Both the position numbers and the translations under genes were made by a program. The notes beneath the pieces were generated by a model. It had not been told where the DNA came from and did no database searches. It saw nothing but the letters and a program-made list of their open reading frames with translations. Shown one piece after another: positions 9,360-18,174 of a stretch of 64,000 nt of DNA (position 1 is the stretch's first letter; each line of letters starts with the position of its first letter). The stretch is from the NCBI GenBank assembly GCA_038521865.1, contig JBCBKO010000001.1, positions 620,001-684,000 of the forward strand. Direction: 5' to 3'. Source of the stretch: CALBPI01 sp038521865. Lineage in GTDB: Bacteria; Pseudomonadota; Gammaproteobacteria; Steroidobacterales; Woeseiaceae.

Positions 9360-9639
9360 ATGCTTCCACTCTGGCTTTGAGTTTTTGCCCCGGTCGGAAC
9401 GTCACCACCCGTCGAGCGGAAATGGGAATCTCCTCTCCGGTCTTGGGGTTTCTGCCGGGCCGCTCGTTCTTATCCCTGAGATCGAAGTTGCCGAACCCTG
9501 ACAACTTGACCTGTTCCCCAACAGCGAGTGACGCACGCACTTCCTCGAAGAACATATCGACGAGTTCACGTGCTTCGCGTTTGTTCAGCCCCAACTCATT
9601 GAACAGGGAATCGGCCATATCCGCTTTGGTTAGTGCCAT
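9340..9639 (-). CDS. ihfA: Integration host factor subunit alpha
   Basis: 99 residues of the HU/IHF fold: MALTKADMADSLFNELG start, the conserved VKLSGFGNFDLRDK beta segment, and the DNA-intercalating arm RPGRNPKTGEEIPI with its conserved Pro. With IhfB (encoded at 19708-20010 in this window) it forms the IHF heterodimer that bends DNA at specific sites in promoters, origins and recombination. It follows pheT after 6 bp, the usual gammaproteobacterial arrangement. Confidence 0.97.
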   Translation of the reverse strand: MALTKADMADSLFNELGLNKREARELVDMFFEEVRASLAVGEQVKLSGFGNFDLRDKNERPGRNPKTGEEIPISARRVVTFRPGQKLKARVEAYAGTGK

Positions 9640-9645
9640 CGCGTA

Positions 9646-12009
9646 TTATTCTCTTACTTTTGCGCCGTGGACCGCCTGCAATTCGCCAGTAACTTTCGCG
9701 ACTACGTCAGCGGTTTGTTCGTCAGTAAGAGTGCTCGACGAATCCAATAAAATCAAGCCTAAAGCGACGCTTTTTAGCCCCGCTTCTACACCTTTGCCTC
9801 GATAAATATCGAAGACAAAAACATTATGTAGCAAGCGGCCAGCAGAATTGCGAACAGTGTCTAGTAATGACTCTGCCAATACCGATTCATCCACGAGCAG
9901 CGCAAGGTCTCGGCGCACCGATGGGAATTTCGAAATCGCCTCCGCCGTTGGCAACGTTCTTTGAACCGCAATGTCGATGTTGAGCTCGAAAACACCACCG
10001 GTTCGGCCGTCAAAACGTGCCTCCGACAACGCAGGGTGCAGCATGCCGATGTAACCGACGACTTGTTCTCCCAAAATCACCTGTGCCGCCTGTCCGGGAT
10101 GCAAAGCTGAGCTTTCCGTCAATGGTTTGAACACAGGCATCTGATCTGGGGCGATCGCGCCGAGCAATGCCTCAAGTTCCGCCTTCAGATCGAAAAAATC
10201 GATCTCGCGTGCCGATTCTGCCCAGTGCTCAGGGTTAGCCTCCCCCGCCATGAATACACCGATGTGATTGGGTTCGGTGGATTTGCGAAAAACGTGCCCT
10301 ACCTCGAATAGGCGAACTGACGACTGCTGGCGAGCCATGTTGTAGTTAGCCGTGCTCAGCAACCCAGGCAGCAAGCTGCCGCGCATGACCGACAGCTCTT
10401 GCGAAATCGGATTTAGGAGTGACGGGCCGGGCGGCGCAAGATCGATATCGGAATGAACCGAAGGATCTACAAAGCTGTAGCTGATGATCTCGCTGAAGCC
10501 ACGGGCGGATAGAAGGTCTCTCATCCAGTCTTCGGATACGGTGGCCTCCGGTGCACTTGCCAGTACCGTGTCGCCCGCGGATCGGATAGAGGGAATACGG
10601 TCGTAGCCATAGACGCGCGCGACTTCCTCGATCAGATCTTCCTCGATGGCAATATCGAATCGAAACGCAGGCGGATCTACCGTCCAGCCGTCGGCGCTGG
10701 ATTCTGCGGCAAAACCCAGCCTCGCAAAAATCTGGTCGACCTCTTGGTTCGCTACCTTCACGCCCAACATACGTTCAAGACGTGTCGCGTCCAAAGAGAC
10801 CGTTCGTGGTGGCGGCAAATGTTCTTCCGCAACCTCGATTGCGGTCTCGCCCACAGTGCCGCCGGCGATCTCTTGCAGTAAGGCGCATGCACGATACTGC
10901 GCACGGGCCTGCTGGGTCGGGTCTACGCCCCTCTCGAAGCGCATTGATGCATCGGTATGCAAACCGAATTTGCGTGCTTCGCCCGCCATAGTTGCAGGCG
11001 TGAACCAGGCTGCCTCAAACAGAATATCGGTTGTTTCCGACGTCACTGCCGTAGAGTCACCGCCCATGATGCCCGCAAGTCCGATCGCGCCTGAGTCATC
11101 GGCAATGACCAGAGTATCGGCCGGCAGCTCGATGTCGCGTCCATCCAACAACTTCAGAGGCTCATCCTGAGTGGCGCGCCGCACCTGGATGGGGCCCTCA
11201 AGCTTGGCGAGGTCATAAGCGTGCATCGGCTGTCCCAGTTCCATCATCACGTAGTTTGTGATGTCGACTACCGGGTGAATGCTACGAATGCCGCTGCGGC
11301 GGAGCCGCTCCACCATCCATGTCGGCGCTGACGCATTAGGATCGATGCCGCGAACAACGGTTCTTGAAAACACCGGGGCGCCATCTGCTGCGTGAATCGC
11401 TACGGGATAAGCCTGGTCGTCCGTGGATTCGGGCATCGCAACTGCAGGCGCATCGAGTTGGTGTCCGGCAAACGTCGCAACTTCACGCGCGATACCAAGC
11501 AAGGAGAAACAGTCACCACGGTTAGGGGTCAAATCCACGTCGATGACCGTATCCGGCATTTCAAACTGTTCGCCGATCGATGCACCGACTGTCCACGCGG
11601 ATGGCAATTCGAGAATGCCATCATGGTCGTCTCCGAGACCTAATTCGCGGCCTGAGCACAACATCCCGGCAGACTCGACACCGCGGAGTTTCGATTTACG
11701 TATTTTCAGACCGCCCGGCAGACGTGCTCCGATTTGCGCCAGAGCCACGGTGAGTCCGGGCCTTACGTTAGGTGCACCGCACACAATGTTGTGTGTGTCA
11801 GTGCCATCGTTGACCTGGCAGACACGCAGCTTGTCGGCATCGGGATGTGGCTCAACGCCCTCGACAGTGGCCACCACCACTTTTGTATCCAGCTCGAGTG
11901 GCTCATGGCCGTCGACCTCAAGTCCCGCGAGCGTAAGGCGCTCAAGCAGAAAATCCAGCTCAAGCTCTTGCCCAACGATGGACTCCAACCAACGCTTGCT
12001 GAATTTCAT
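9646..12009 (-). CDS. pheT: Phenylalanyl-tRNA synthetase beta subunit
   Basis: 787 residues, the usual length. It has the N-terminal tRNA-binding EMAP-like domain at ~40-150 (VDGHEPLELDTKVVVATV, then HPDADKLRVCQV), the B3/B4 editing region at ~200-390, the B5 domain at ~400-470, the catalytic-like core, and a C-terminal ferredoxin-like anticodon-binding domain beginning SKFPSVRRDLALLVD. Pairs with PheS as an alpha2-beta2 enzyme charging tRNA-Phe and removing mischarged Tyr. The start overlaps the pheS stop by 4 bp. Confidence 0.97.
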   Translation of the reverse strand: MKFSKRWLESIVGQELELDFLLERLTLAGLEVDGHEPLELDTKVVVATVEGVEPHPDADKLRVCQVNDGTDTHNIVCGAPNVRPGLTVALAQIGARLPGGLKIRKSKLRGVESAGMLCSGRELGLGDDHDGILELPSAWTVGASIGEQFEMPDTVIDVDLTPNRGDCFSLLGIAREVATFAGHQLDAPAVAMPESTDDQAYPVAIHAADGAPVFSRTVVRGIDPNASAPTWMVERLRRSGIRSIHPVVDITNYVMMELGQPMHAYDLAKLEGPIQVRRATQDEPLKLLDGRDIELPADTLVIADDSGAIGLAGIMGGDSTAVTSETTDILFEAAWFTPATMAGEARKFGLHTDASMRFERGVDPTQQARAQYRACALLQEIAGGTVGETAIEVAEEHLPPPRTVSLDATRLERMLGVKVANQEVDQIFARLGFAAESSADGWTVDPPAFRFDIAIEEDLIEEVARVYGYDRIPSIRSAGDTVLASAPEATVSEDWMRDLLSARGFSEIISYSFVDPSVHSDIDLAPPGPSLLNPISQELSVMRGSLLPGLLSTANYNMARQQSSVRLFEVGHVFRKSTEPNHIGVFMAGEANPEHWAESAREIDFFDLKAELEALLGAIAPDQMPVFKPLTESSALHPGQAAQVILGEQVVGYIGMLHPALSEARFDGRTGGVFELNIDIAVQRTLPTAEAISKFPSVRRDLALLVDESVLAESLLDTVRNSAGRLLHNVFVFDIYRGKGVEAGLKSVALGLILLDSSSTLTDEQTADVVAKVTGELQAVHGAKVRE

Positions 12010-13028
12010 GAGAACTGCCCCAGAAAACGCACATCGTTCTCGAAGAGCGTGCGCAGGTCGGTGATCCCATACCGCAGCATCGCGAGTCGCTCGATACCGA
12101 TACCGAACGCATAGCCACCATATTCAGCCGGGTCAACATTCACATTCTTCAGCACGTTGGGATGCACCATCCCGCAGCCCAGAATTTCGAGCCAGGTGCC
12201 ATTCTCCATCAGTACATCGACCTCAGCAGAGGGCTCGGTGAACGGGAAGTATGACGGGCGGAAACGCAGCGTCGCTTCGCGTTCGAAAAACTGCGTAACG
12301 AAATCGTGCAACACCGCTTTCAGATTGGCGAAGCTGATGCCCTTGTCGATCACAAGTCCTTCGACCTGATCAAACATGGGGGTGTGCGTCTGATCGGAAT
12401 CACATCGGTAGACTCGACCCGGGCAAATCACGCGGATAGGTACACCCTCATCCACAATCGTACGAATCTGCGTCGGCGAAGTATGCGTGCGCAGCAATCG
12501 ACCGTCACCGAAGTAGAACGTGTCGTGCATCGCGCGTGCAGGATGGTTCTCGGGAATGTTCAGCGCCGTAAAGTTGTGGAAATCATCCTCGATTTCGGGT
12601 CCATGACGGACCCCGAAACCGGCACCGCGGAAGATTTCTTCAATTCGACGTCTAGCGAGTGTTACGGGATGGAGCGTGCCCTTGGGCTTGGATCTACCAG
12701 GAAGGGTGACATCGATCTTCTCACTGGCAATCCGCGACGCTAACGCCGCTGCTGCAAGTGTTGCCCCCCGCGCCTCGATCGCCTTGGAGACCGACGCCTT
12801 CGCTGCGTTGATCGCCTGACCGGCAGCCGGACGCTCAGCCGGGTCTAGCCCACCCAGTTGCTTTAGCAGAGCGGTGAGCTGGCCTTTTTTTCCAAGGAAC
12901 TCGACGCGTGCAGCGTCGAGTGCCGATGTGGAATCGGCAGCGTCTACCGCTGCCATCGCTGTCGAGAGGATCTCGTCGAGCTGCTGCACAGTCGCGCCCC
13001 TATTGATCGGGGATTTTTGCCCCGACAC
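12006..13028 (-). CDS. pheS: Phenylalanyl-tRNA synthetase alpha subunit
   Basis: 340 residues. The N-terminal coiled-coil arm (residues ~15-100, with VEFLGKKGQLTALLKQLG) is followed by the class II catalytic core with motif 2 (THTSPTQIRT, then RVYRCDSDQTHTPMFDQVEG) and motif 3 (AFGIGIERLAMLRYGI). It supplies the aminoacylation active site of PheRS. The start is a GTG 24 bp after rplT with a weak GGATAA ribosome site; a slightly shorter start is possible. It is co-directional with infC-rpmI-rplT, so it is probably part of the same transcript. Confidence 0.96.
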   Translation of the reverse strand: MSGQKSPINRGATVQQLDEILSTAMAAVDAADSTSALDAARVEFLGKKGQLTALLKQLGGLDPAERPAAGQAINAAKASVSKAIEARGATLAAAALASRIASEKIDVTLPGRSKPKGTLHPVTLARRRIEEIFRGAGFGVRHGPEIEDDFHNFTALNIPENHPARAMHDTFYFGDGRLLRTHTSPTQIRTIVDEGVPIRVICPGRVYRCDSDQTHTPMFDQVEGLVIDKGISFANLKAVLHDFVTQFFEREATLRFRPSYFPFTEPSAEVDVLMENGTWLEILGCGMVHPNVLKNVNVDPAEYGGYAFGIGIERLAMLRYGITDLRTLFENDVRFLGQFS

Positions 13029-13052
13029 TGTTTATCCGTCGCTGAGGACGAC

Positions 13053-13412
13053 TTAGGCGCTCAGCTGCGCCTTCGCCTGCTCTGCCAATGCTGCGAACGA
13101 TTCGGGCTGGTGCACCGCCAGATCAGCGAGCACTTTGCGGTCGATTTCGATCTCAGCTTTGCTGAGACCATGCATCAGACGGCTGTACGAGAGACCGTTA
13201 ATGCGGGCAGCCGCATTGATTCGAGCGATCCAGAGACGACGAAACTCGCGCTTGCGCGTACGCCGGTCACGGTAGGCATATTGGCCTGCTTTAATGACCG
13301 CCTGTTTGGCAACACGAAAGACCTTTCTTCGCGCTCCGTAATAACCTTTAGCTTTACTGAGGACTTTCTTGTGACGCGCACGTGCGATCACACCACGTTT
13401 GACTCGTGCCAT
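13053..13412 (-). CDS. rplT: 50S ribosomal protein L20
   Basis: 119 residues, very basic, with the family start MARVKRGVIARARHKK and the core GYYGARRKVFRVAKQAV. L20 binds 23S rRNA domains I/II early in 50S assembly and in many bacteria represses the rpmI-rplT message. It lies 17 bp after rpmI. Confidence 0.98.
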   Translation of the reverse strand: MARVKRGVIARARHKKVLSKAKGYYGARRKVFRVAKQAVIKAGQYAYRDRRTRKREFRRLWIARINAAARINGLSYSRLMHGLSKAEIEIDRKVLADLAVHQPESFAALAEQAKAQLSA

Positions 13413-13429
13413 GTTCTATATCCTCCGGC

Positions 13430-13627
13430 TCAGCTAAACGGCAGCATACGACGAACGGCTTTGACGTCCGCCTCCGCGACTTGCAGGGTGTTACCCAGCT
13501 GGCGCTTCCGCTTGCTACTCTTCTTGGTGAGGATATGGTTCAGGTGCGATTGAGCGCGCTTGAAGCCGCCCTTACCTGTCCGACGAAAGCGCTTTGCCGC
13601 GCCTCGGTTAGTCTTCATCTTGGACAC
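13430..13627 (-). CDS. rpmI: 50S ribosomal protein L35
   Basis: 65 residues, MSKMKTNRGAAKRFRRTG at the N-terminus as in all L35 proteins. The GTG at 13627 is chosen because AGGAG lies 6 nt upstream; the ATG three codons later would be too far from that site, and a longer frame upstream has no family similarity. It lies between infC and rplT, as in most bacteria. Confidence 0.96.
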   Translation of the reverse strand: MSKMKTNRGAAKRFRRTGKGGFKRAQSHLNHILTKKSSKRKRQLGNTLQVAEADVKAVRRMLPFS

Positions 13628-13753
13628 AATGGTCTCCTGTTTTTTTCTGGCCAGTTCACAGCATCCACTGTTGCTGGCGAGTCGAATTTTCGACTGCTTG
13701 TTTCCACGGACCGTAATCCGCACTTTTCTAATTCCGCCGCCTAGGCGCCGAAT

Positions 13754-14272
13754 CTACTGCTTTCGAGGTGCGATCACCATCACCATCTGCCGTCCTTCCA
13801 TTTGCGGCATCTGCTCGACCGTACCTAATTCTTCCAAATCACCTCTGACCCGCTTCAGAAGATCTGCACCAATTTGCTGGTGAGCCATCTCTCGGCCGCG
13901 GAACCGAAGCGTCACCTTCGTTTTGTCACCGTTCTCAAGGAACGCAATGAGCTTCTTCAGCTTGACTTGATAGTCGCCCTCTTCCGTGCCGGGCCGAAAT
14001 TTAATTTCCTTGACCTGCGATTGCTTTTGCTTGCGACGGGCTGACTGGTTTTTCTTGTTCTGCTCAAACACGAACTTGCCATAGTCCATGATTCGGCATA
14101 CAGGTGGTTCAGCGTTAGGCGAAACCTCAACCAGATCCATTCGTTCTTCGCGGGCGAGCTCGAGTGCTTGTGCGATGGGCATAACGCCCGCTTGCTCTCC
14201 ATCCTGCCGGATGACCCTGACCTGTGGCGCGAGTATGTCCCCGTTACGCCTGGCCCGTTTTGCAGCTGCGAT
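13754..14272 (-). CDS. infC: Translation initiation factor IF-3 (ATC start codon)
   Basis: 172 residues if started at the ATC at 14272-14270. That start restores the family N-terminus (AAAKRARRNGDILAPQVRVI) and lies 8 nt after a perfect AGGAGG at 14281-14286. The first in-frame ATG, at 14182, would remove 30 conserved residues. The N-domain ends near SPNAEPPVCRIMDYGKF, then a lysine-rich linker and C-domain (EIKFRPGTEEGDYQVKLKKL). IF-3 prevents 70S association and checks the start codon. E. coli infC uses ATT for autoregulation because IF-3 discriminates against such codons; the rare ATC here probably does the same. Confidence 0.95.
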   Translation of the reverse strand: MAAAKRARRNGDILAPQVRVIRQDGEQAGVMPIAQALELAREERMDLVEVSPNAEPPVCRIMDYGKFVFEQNKKNQSARRKQKQSQVKEIKFRPGTEEGDYQVKLKKLIAFLENGDKTKVTLRFRGREMAHQQIGADLLKRVRGDLEELGTVEQMPQMEGRQMVMVIAPRKQ

Positions 14273-14330
14273 ATGCAGATCCTCCTAAAAACCCAATAAT
14301 ATGCATGGCTCCTATACCGTGCAGCCCGCA

Positions 14331-14360
14331 ATTGTACGCCTGCAGCCGAGTCTGAAACAA
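14331..14360 (-). promoter_or_regulatory. infC promoter
   Basis: Minus strand -35 TTGTTT (14355-14360), 18-bp spacer, -10 TACAAT (14331-14336). This predicts a leader of about 50 nt ending at the AGGAGG of infC. The same hexamers and spacing occur upstream of rpsO. Confidence 0.55.
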
Positions 14361-14420
14361 GACCACAAGTCCATAAAACTACAGGTATTTCGTGCCAGGA
14401 ACGCTCCTGAACACCGAGGC

Positions 14421-14495
14421 TGGTGGGCGATGGTGGTTTCGAACCACCGACCTCCACGATGTCAACGTGGCGCTCTACCCCTGAGCTAATCGCCC
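14421..14495 (-). tRNA. tRNA-Val (anticodon GAC)
   Basis: A 75-nt minus-strand cloverleaf with acceptor stem GGGCGAT/ATCGCCC, discriminator A and encoded CCA. Anticodon stem CCACG/CGTGG with loop TTGACAT gives GAC, reading GUC and GUU. The T-arm is GGTTCGAAACC. It lies between uvrB and infC. Confidence 0.97.
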
Positions 14496-14573
14496 TATCC
14501 GGTCGCGATAAGTCTCGCGAGGACGCGCAGCTTATCGGAAATCTATCGAGAGACCAAGCCCTTAGCGCGCGTT

Positions 14574-16607
14574 TCAGGCAACGTCACTGGACGTCAATCC
14601 GAGCCCCGCTTGCTTGAGCTTCTCAATCTCATCGCGCACAGCGGCAGCCTGCTCGAATTCCAGCTCGCGAGCGTGTTTGAACATCTTCTGTTCTAGCTGT
14701 CGGATACGCTTCATCGTCAGCTCAGGCGTAGCGGGCAGCTCCACACTCTTGCCTTTTCCACCCGACTTGCTGCCCTTGCGGCCGGCCTTGCGCATGCTGC
14801 CAGCTTCCATGATATCCGCCACCGATTTCCGGATCGTTTTCGGGGTGATCCCATGCTCTGCATTGAAGTCCAATTGCCTGGCGCGGCGGCGCTCGGTTTC
14901 CTCAAGCGCTCGTCGCATGCTGTCAGTGACCTTGTCAGCGTAAAGAATTGCGGTCCCATTCACATTCCTTGCGGCGCGCCCGATCGTCTGGATTAACGAA
15001 CCCTCCGAACGAAGAAAACCCTCCTTATCAGCATCAAGAATCGCTACGAGCGACACCTCAGGCATATCCAAACCTTCTCTTAGCAGATTGATTCCGACGA
15101 GCACGTCGAACTCGCCGAGTCGCAAGTCTCTGATGATCTCCGTGCGCTCGACCGTGTCGATGTCAGAGTGCAGATAGCGCACCTCAACATCGTGTTCACG
15201 CAGATAGTCGGTAAGGTCCTCTGCCATTCGCTTCGTGAGCGTCGTGATCAGGACCCGCTCTTCTACAGCAACCCGCTTGCGAATCTCGGACAGCACATCA
15301 TCCACCTGTGATGCCACCGGACGGATGTCTACGATCGGGTCGACCAATCCCGTTGGGCGTACGACCTGCTCGACGGTGTTGTCGCCATGTTCCTTTTCAT
15401 ACTTGCCCGGGGTCGCAGAGACGTAGATCGTCTGAGGCGAGAGCCCTTCAAATTCATCAAAGCGCAGCGGGCGATTATCGAGCGCGGATGGCAGTCGGAA
15501 ACCATATTCAACCAGTGTTTCCTTGCGCGCACGGTCCCCGCGATACATAGCACCCAACTGTGGGACCGTTACGTGGCTCTCGTCCACGACAAGCAAGGCA
15601 TCTGGCGGCAGATAATCAAAAAGACAAGGTGGCGGCGCGCCGGGACCACGCCCGGAAAGATACCGCGAATAGTTCTCGATACCGTTGCAATAACCGAGCT
15701 CCTGGATCATTTCGATATCAAACATCGTCCGCTGCTCGAGCCGCTGCGCTTCTAGCAACTTGCCGACATCGCGAAGCACAGCCAGCCTCTCGCGCAACTC
15801 GTCTTTGATATGAACAAGTGCCCCGAGCAACCGATCTCGAGGGGTTACATAGTGCGATTTTGGAAAAATCGTCAGCCTGGGAACGGACTCAAGAACCTCG
15901 CCGGTCAGTGGGTCGAAAAACGACAAAGACTCAACCTCGTCGTCGAATAGCTCAATACGCACGGCATCGCGCTCGCTCTCGGCAGGAAACACGTCGATTA
16001 TTTCGCCACGGACGCGATAAGTCCCCTGGCTCAGTTCGATTTCATTGCGTTTGTACTGCATCTCCGCTAGTCGGCGCAGGATCGACCGTTGATCGATTTG
16101 CTCGCCGCGAGACAAATGGAGCACCATCGAAAAATAACTTTCCGGATCGCCCAGACCGTAGATTGCTGAAACCGTAGCGACAATGATCGAATCACGACGC
16201 TCGATCAGGGCCTTGGTCGCGGATAAACGCATTTGCTCGATATGCTGATTTATCGATGCATCCTTCTCGATAAACGTATCGGACGACGGCACGTACGCTT
16301 CAGGTTGGTAGTAGTCGTAGTAGGAAACAAAATATTCCACGGCGTTTTCGGGAAAAAACTCGCGCATTTCCCCATAGAGCTGAGCCGCGAGCGTCTTGTT
16401 AGGCGCCAAAATAATAGTGGGTCGTTGAACCGCCTGAATGACGTTGGCGATCGAGAAGGTCTTGCCGCTGCCCGTGACACCCAGCAACGTCTGCTTTGCC
16501 AGGCCATCGCGCAAACCCTCGGTGAGTCCCGCAATCGCGGTGGGCTGATCCCCGGCAGGCTCATAATCCGATGACAGGGCAAATGGTTTTGCGTCTGTAG
16601 CGATCAT
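14574..16607 (-). CDS. uvrB: Excinuclease ABC subunit B
   Basis: 677 residues, the normal length. It has the helicase Walker A GVTGSGKTFSIANV, a damage-verification beta-hairpin region around YYDYYQPEAYVPSSDTF, helicase motif II VVDESHV, motifs V/VI in GEFDVLVGINLLREGLDMPE and QTIGRAARN, and the C-terminal UVR coiled coil (KHARELEFEQAAAVRDEIEK) that contacts UvrC. It verifies damage delivered by UvrA in nucleotide excision repair. No LexA box of the E. coli type was seen upstream. It is divergent from tRNA-Asn. Confidence 0.98.
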   Translation of the reverse strand: MIATDAKPFALSSDYEPAGDQPTAIAGLTEGLRDGLAKQTLLGVTGSGKTFSIANVIQAVQRPTIILAPNKTLAAQLYGEMREFFPENAVEYFVSYYDYYQPEAYVPSSDTFIEKDASINQHIEQMRLSATKALIERRDSIIVATVSAIYGLGDPESYFSMVLHLSRGEQIDQRSILRRLAEMQYKRNEIELSQGTYRVRGEIIDVFPAESERDAVRIELFDDEVESLSFFDPLTGEVLESVPRLTIFPKSHYVTPRDRLLGALVHIKDELRERLAVLRDVGKLLEAQRLEQRTMFDIEMIQELGYCNGIENYSRYLSGRGPGAPPPCLFDYLPPDALLVVDESHVTVPQLGAMYRGDRARKETLVEYGFRLPSALDNRPLRFDEFEGLSPQTIYVSATPGKYEKEHGDNTVEQVVRPTGLVDPIVDIRPVASQVDDVLSEIRKRVAVEERVLITTLTKRMAEDLTDYLREHDVEVRYLHSDIDTVERTEIIRDLRLGEFDVLVGINLLREGLDMPEVSLVAILDADKEGFLRSEGSLIQTIGRAARNVNGTAILYADKVTDSMRRALEETERRRARQLDFNAEHGITPKTIRKSVADIMEAGSMRKAGRKGSKSGGKGKSVELPATPELTMKRIRQLEQKMFKHARELEFEQAAAVRDEIEKLKQAGLGLTSSDVA

Positions 16608-16623
16608 TGCTTGAAACCCTCTC

Positions 16624-16652
16624 TTGACTTGTCTCAGGACGTTCGCCAGAAT
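16624..16652 (+). promoter_or_regulatory. tRNA-Asn promoter
   Basis: -35 TTGACT (16624-16629), 17-bp spacer, -10 CAGAAT (16647-16652), followed by a GC-rich discriminator and the tRNA 26 bp later. GC-rich discriminators are usual for stringently controlled stable-RNA promoters. Confidence 0.5.
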
Positions 16653-16678
16653 TCGCGGCTCCCTGATCGGGGGACGCT

Positions 16679-16754
<76 letters not shown>

Positions 16755-16761
16755 GTCATTG

Positions 16762-16788
16762 AAAGGCCCGCTTTATGCGGGCCTTTTT
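16762..16788. terminator. Rho-independent terminator of tRNA-Asn, possibly also of galU
   Basis: A 10-bp stem AAAGGCCCGC/GCGGGCCTTT with a 5-nt loop, followed by TT on the plus strand. Because the stem ends in AAA/TTT it can also terminate galU, which converges from the right. Confidence 0.85.
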
Positions 16789-16813
16789 CCTGGAATCCGT
16801 GGCCCTCTTTAGG

Positions 16814-17689
16814 CTAGCGATTCTTCAAATAGTCGCTAAATCGATCACCTAACTCCGGATGGGCCAGCGCTAACTCCACCGTCGCTTGAAGATACCCGAG
16901 TTTGCTACCGCAGTCATACCGAGTGCCGCTGAACGGCATTGCGTGAACAGCGTGGTCTTGCAGCATTGCCGCGATGCCATCAGTGAGCTGAATCTCTCCG
17001 CCGGCACCTCTGCCGGTGTTCTCCAGTTTCTCGAAGACTGTTGGTTCCAGCAAATACCTGCCGACAACAGCGAGATTGGACGGCGCATCCTCAGGCGCGG
17101 GCTTCTCTACGATGTACTCGATGCGACCGCCATTTGCAGCATCGTTTGCACCGATATCGACGATGCCATAGCTAGCGGTCTGCGAGGGCGGCACCGTCTC
17201 GACACCAAGCACGCTGACGTCTCCGCCCTGTGATTCCCGATACGCAGCCATTTCGCCAAGACAGGGCATTTCTCCTGCAATCAGATCATCCGCGAGATGC
17301 ACGAAGAAGGGCTCATTCCCGACAGCGGGTCTCGCGCATAAGACCGCATGACCCAGCCCGAGTGGTTCGCCCTGGCGAATGTAAATACACGACACACCCT
17401 CGGGAACAATATCTCGCACGCTTGAGAGAAGATCGAGCTTGTTGCTCGCTTCGAGCGCACGTTCCAGCTCGGGGTCGCTATCAAAATGATCCTCGATAGC
17501 CCGTTTGGAAGCACCAGTCACAAAAACCAGTCGCGTCGCGCCGGCGGCAACCGCCTCTTCAACCGCATATTGGATCAGTGGTTTGTCGACCACGGGCAGC
17601 ATTTCTTTCGGACTCGCCTTGGTCGCCGGAAGAAAACGGGTACCACGCCCCGCTACGGGGAAGACGGCTACTCTGACAGCTTTTGGCAT
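16814..17689 (-). CDS. galU: UTP-glucose-1-phosphate uridylyltransferase
   Basis: 291 residues. The nucleotidyltransferase signature GRGTRFLPATKASPKEMLP (residues ~14-32) is followed by the sugar-binding motifs VDKPLIQYAVEEA and GLGHAVLCARP, and by VEKP and GRYLL in the second half. It makes UDP-glucose for lipopolysaccharide, exopolysaccharide and trehalose synthesis in the cytoplasm. It stands alone, converging with the tRNA-Asn terminator. Confidence 0.96.
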   Translation of the reverse strand: MPKAVRVAVFPVAGRGTRFLPATKASPKEMLPVVDKPLIQYAVEEAVAAGATRLVFVTGASKRAIEDHFDSDPELERALEASNKLDLLSSVRDIVPEGVSCIYIRQGEPLGLGHAVLCARPAVGNEPFFVHLADDLIAGEMPCLGEMAAYRESQGGDVSVLGVETVPPSQTASYGIVDIGANDAANGGRIEYIVEKPAPEDAPSNLAVVGRYLLEPTVFEKLENTGRGAGGEIQLTDGIAAMLQDHAVHAMPFSGTRYDCGSKLGYLQATVELALAHPELGDRFSDYLKNR

Positions 17690-17768
17690 ATCACGCTCCT
17701 AGTGAAGGTCGTGATGATACCGAATTTCCCGATCAAAACCGGAACGCAGCACCCGATTGCCCTAACTG

Positions 17769-18053
17769 CTATTCGTCGCTGTCTGAACCACTTTCCTCGA
17801 CAACGATGTTATGGCGGTTGGCCTCGATCGTACGAGGTCCAATACCGGTTACCTCTGCCAAAGCTTCTGGTGTGGCGAATGGGCCGTTAGCGTTCCGATA
17901 CGCAACGATGGCGCGCGCCTTGGTGATGCCTACCCCTTCGAGATTTTCGGCAATGAGCTCAGCACTCGCGCTGTTGACATTGACGGGCTCCGCGAAAGCG
18001 ACTGAGGAACAGAAAACGAGAACTGCGGCTATGATTAACCGTAATTTTTGCAT
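17769..18053 (-). CDS. ComEA-like exported helix-hairpin-helix protein
   Basis: 94 residues: a signal peptide (residues 1-21, cleavage after VAFA), then two HhH motifs, LIAENLEGVGITKARAIVAY and LAEVTGIGPRTIEANRH. Proteins of this size with the PVNVNSASAELI start are the competence protein ComEA family, which binds dsDNA in the periplasm during uptake. The C-terminus is acidic (EESGSDSDE). AAGGGAG precedes the ATG by 7 nt. No other competence gene is nearby, so a role in transformation is only inferred from the family. Confidence 0.85.
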   Translation of the reverse strand: MQKLRLIIAAVLVFCSSVAFAEPVNVNSASAELIAENLEGVGITKARAIVAYRNANGPFATPEALAEVTGIGPRTIEANRHNIVVEESGSDSDE

Positions 18054-18174
18054 GGCAATACTCCCTTGGTGATATCGGCAAACACCGACATCAACATACT
18101 CAAGGGTGAGTCTTCAGGTTGCCCTGCCAAAAACTCGCGTCAATCTGGATAAATCGGGCTATAAGGAGCAGCGA

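Noticed and set aside
10646..12114. Plus-strand open frames opposite pheT and pheS
   Set aside because: They are shadows of strongly conserved minus-strand genes and resemble no family.
16608..16678. LexA (SOS) box upstream of uvrB
   Set aside because: No CTGT-N8-ACAG pattern is present in the interval between uvrB and tRNA-Asn.
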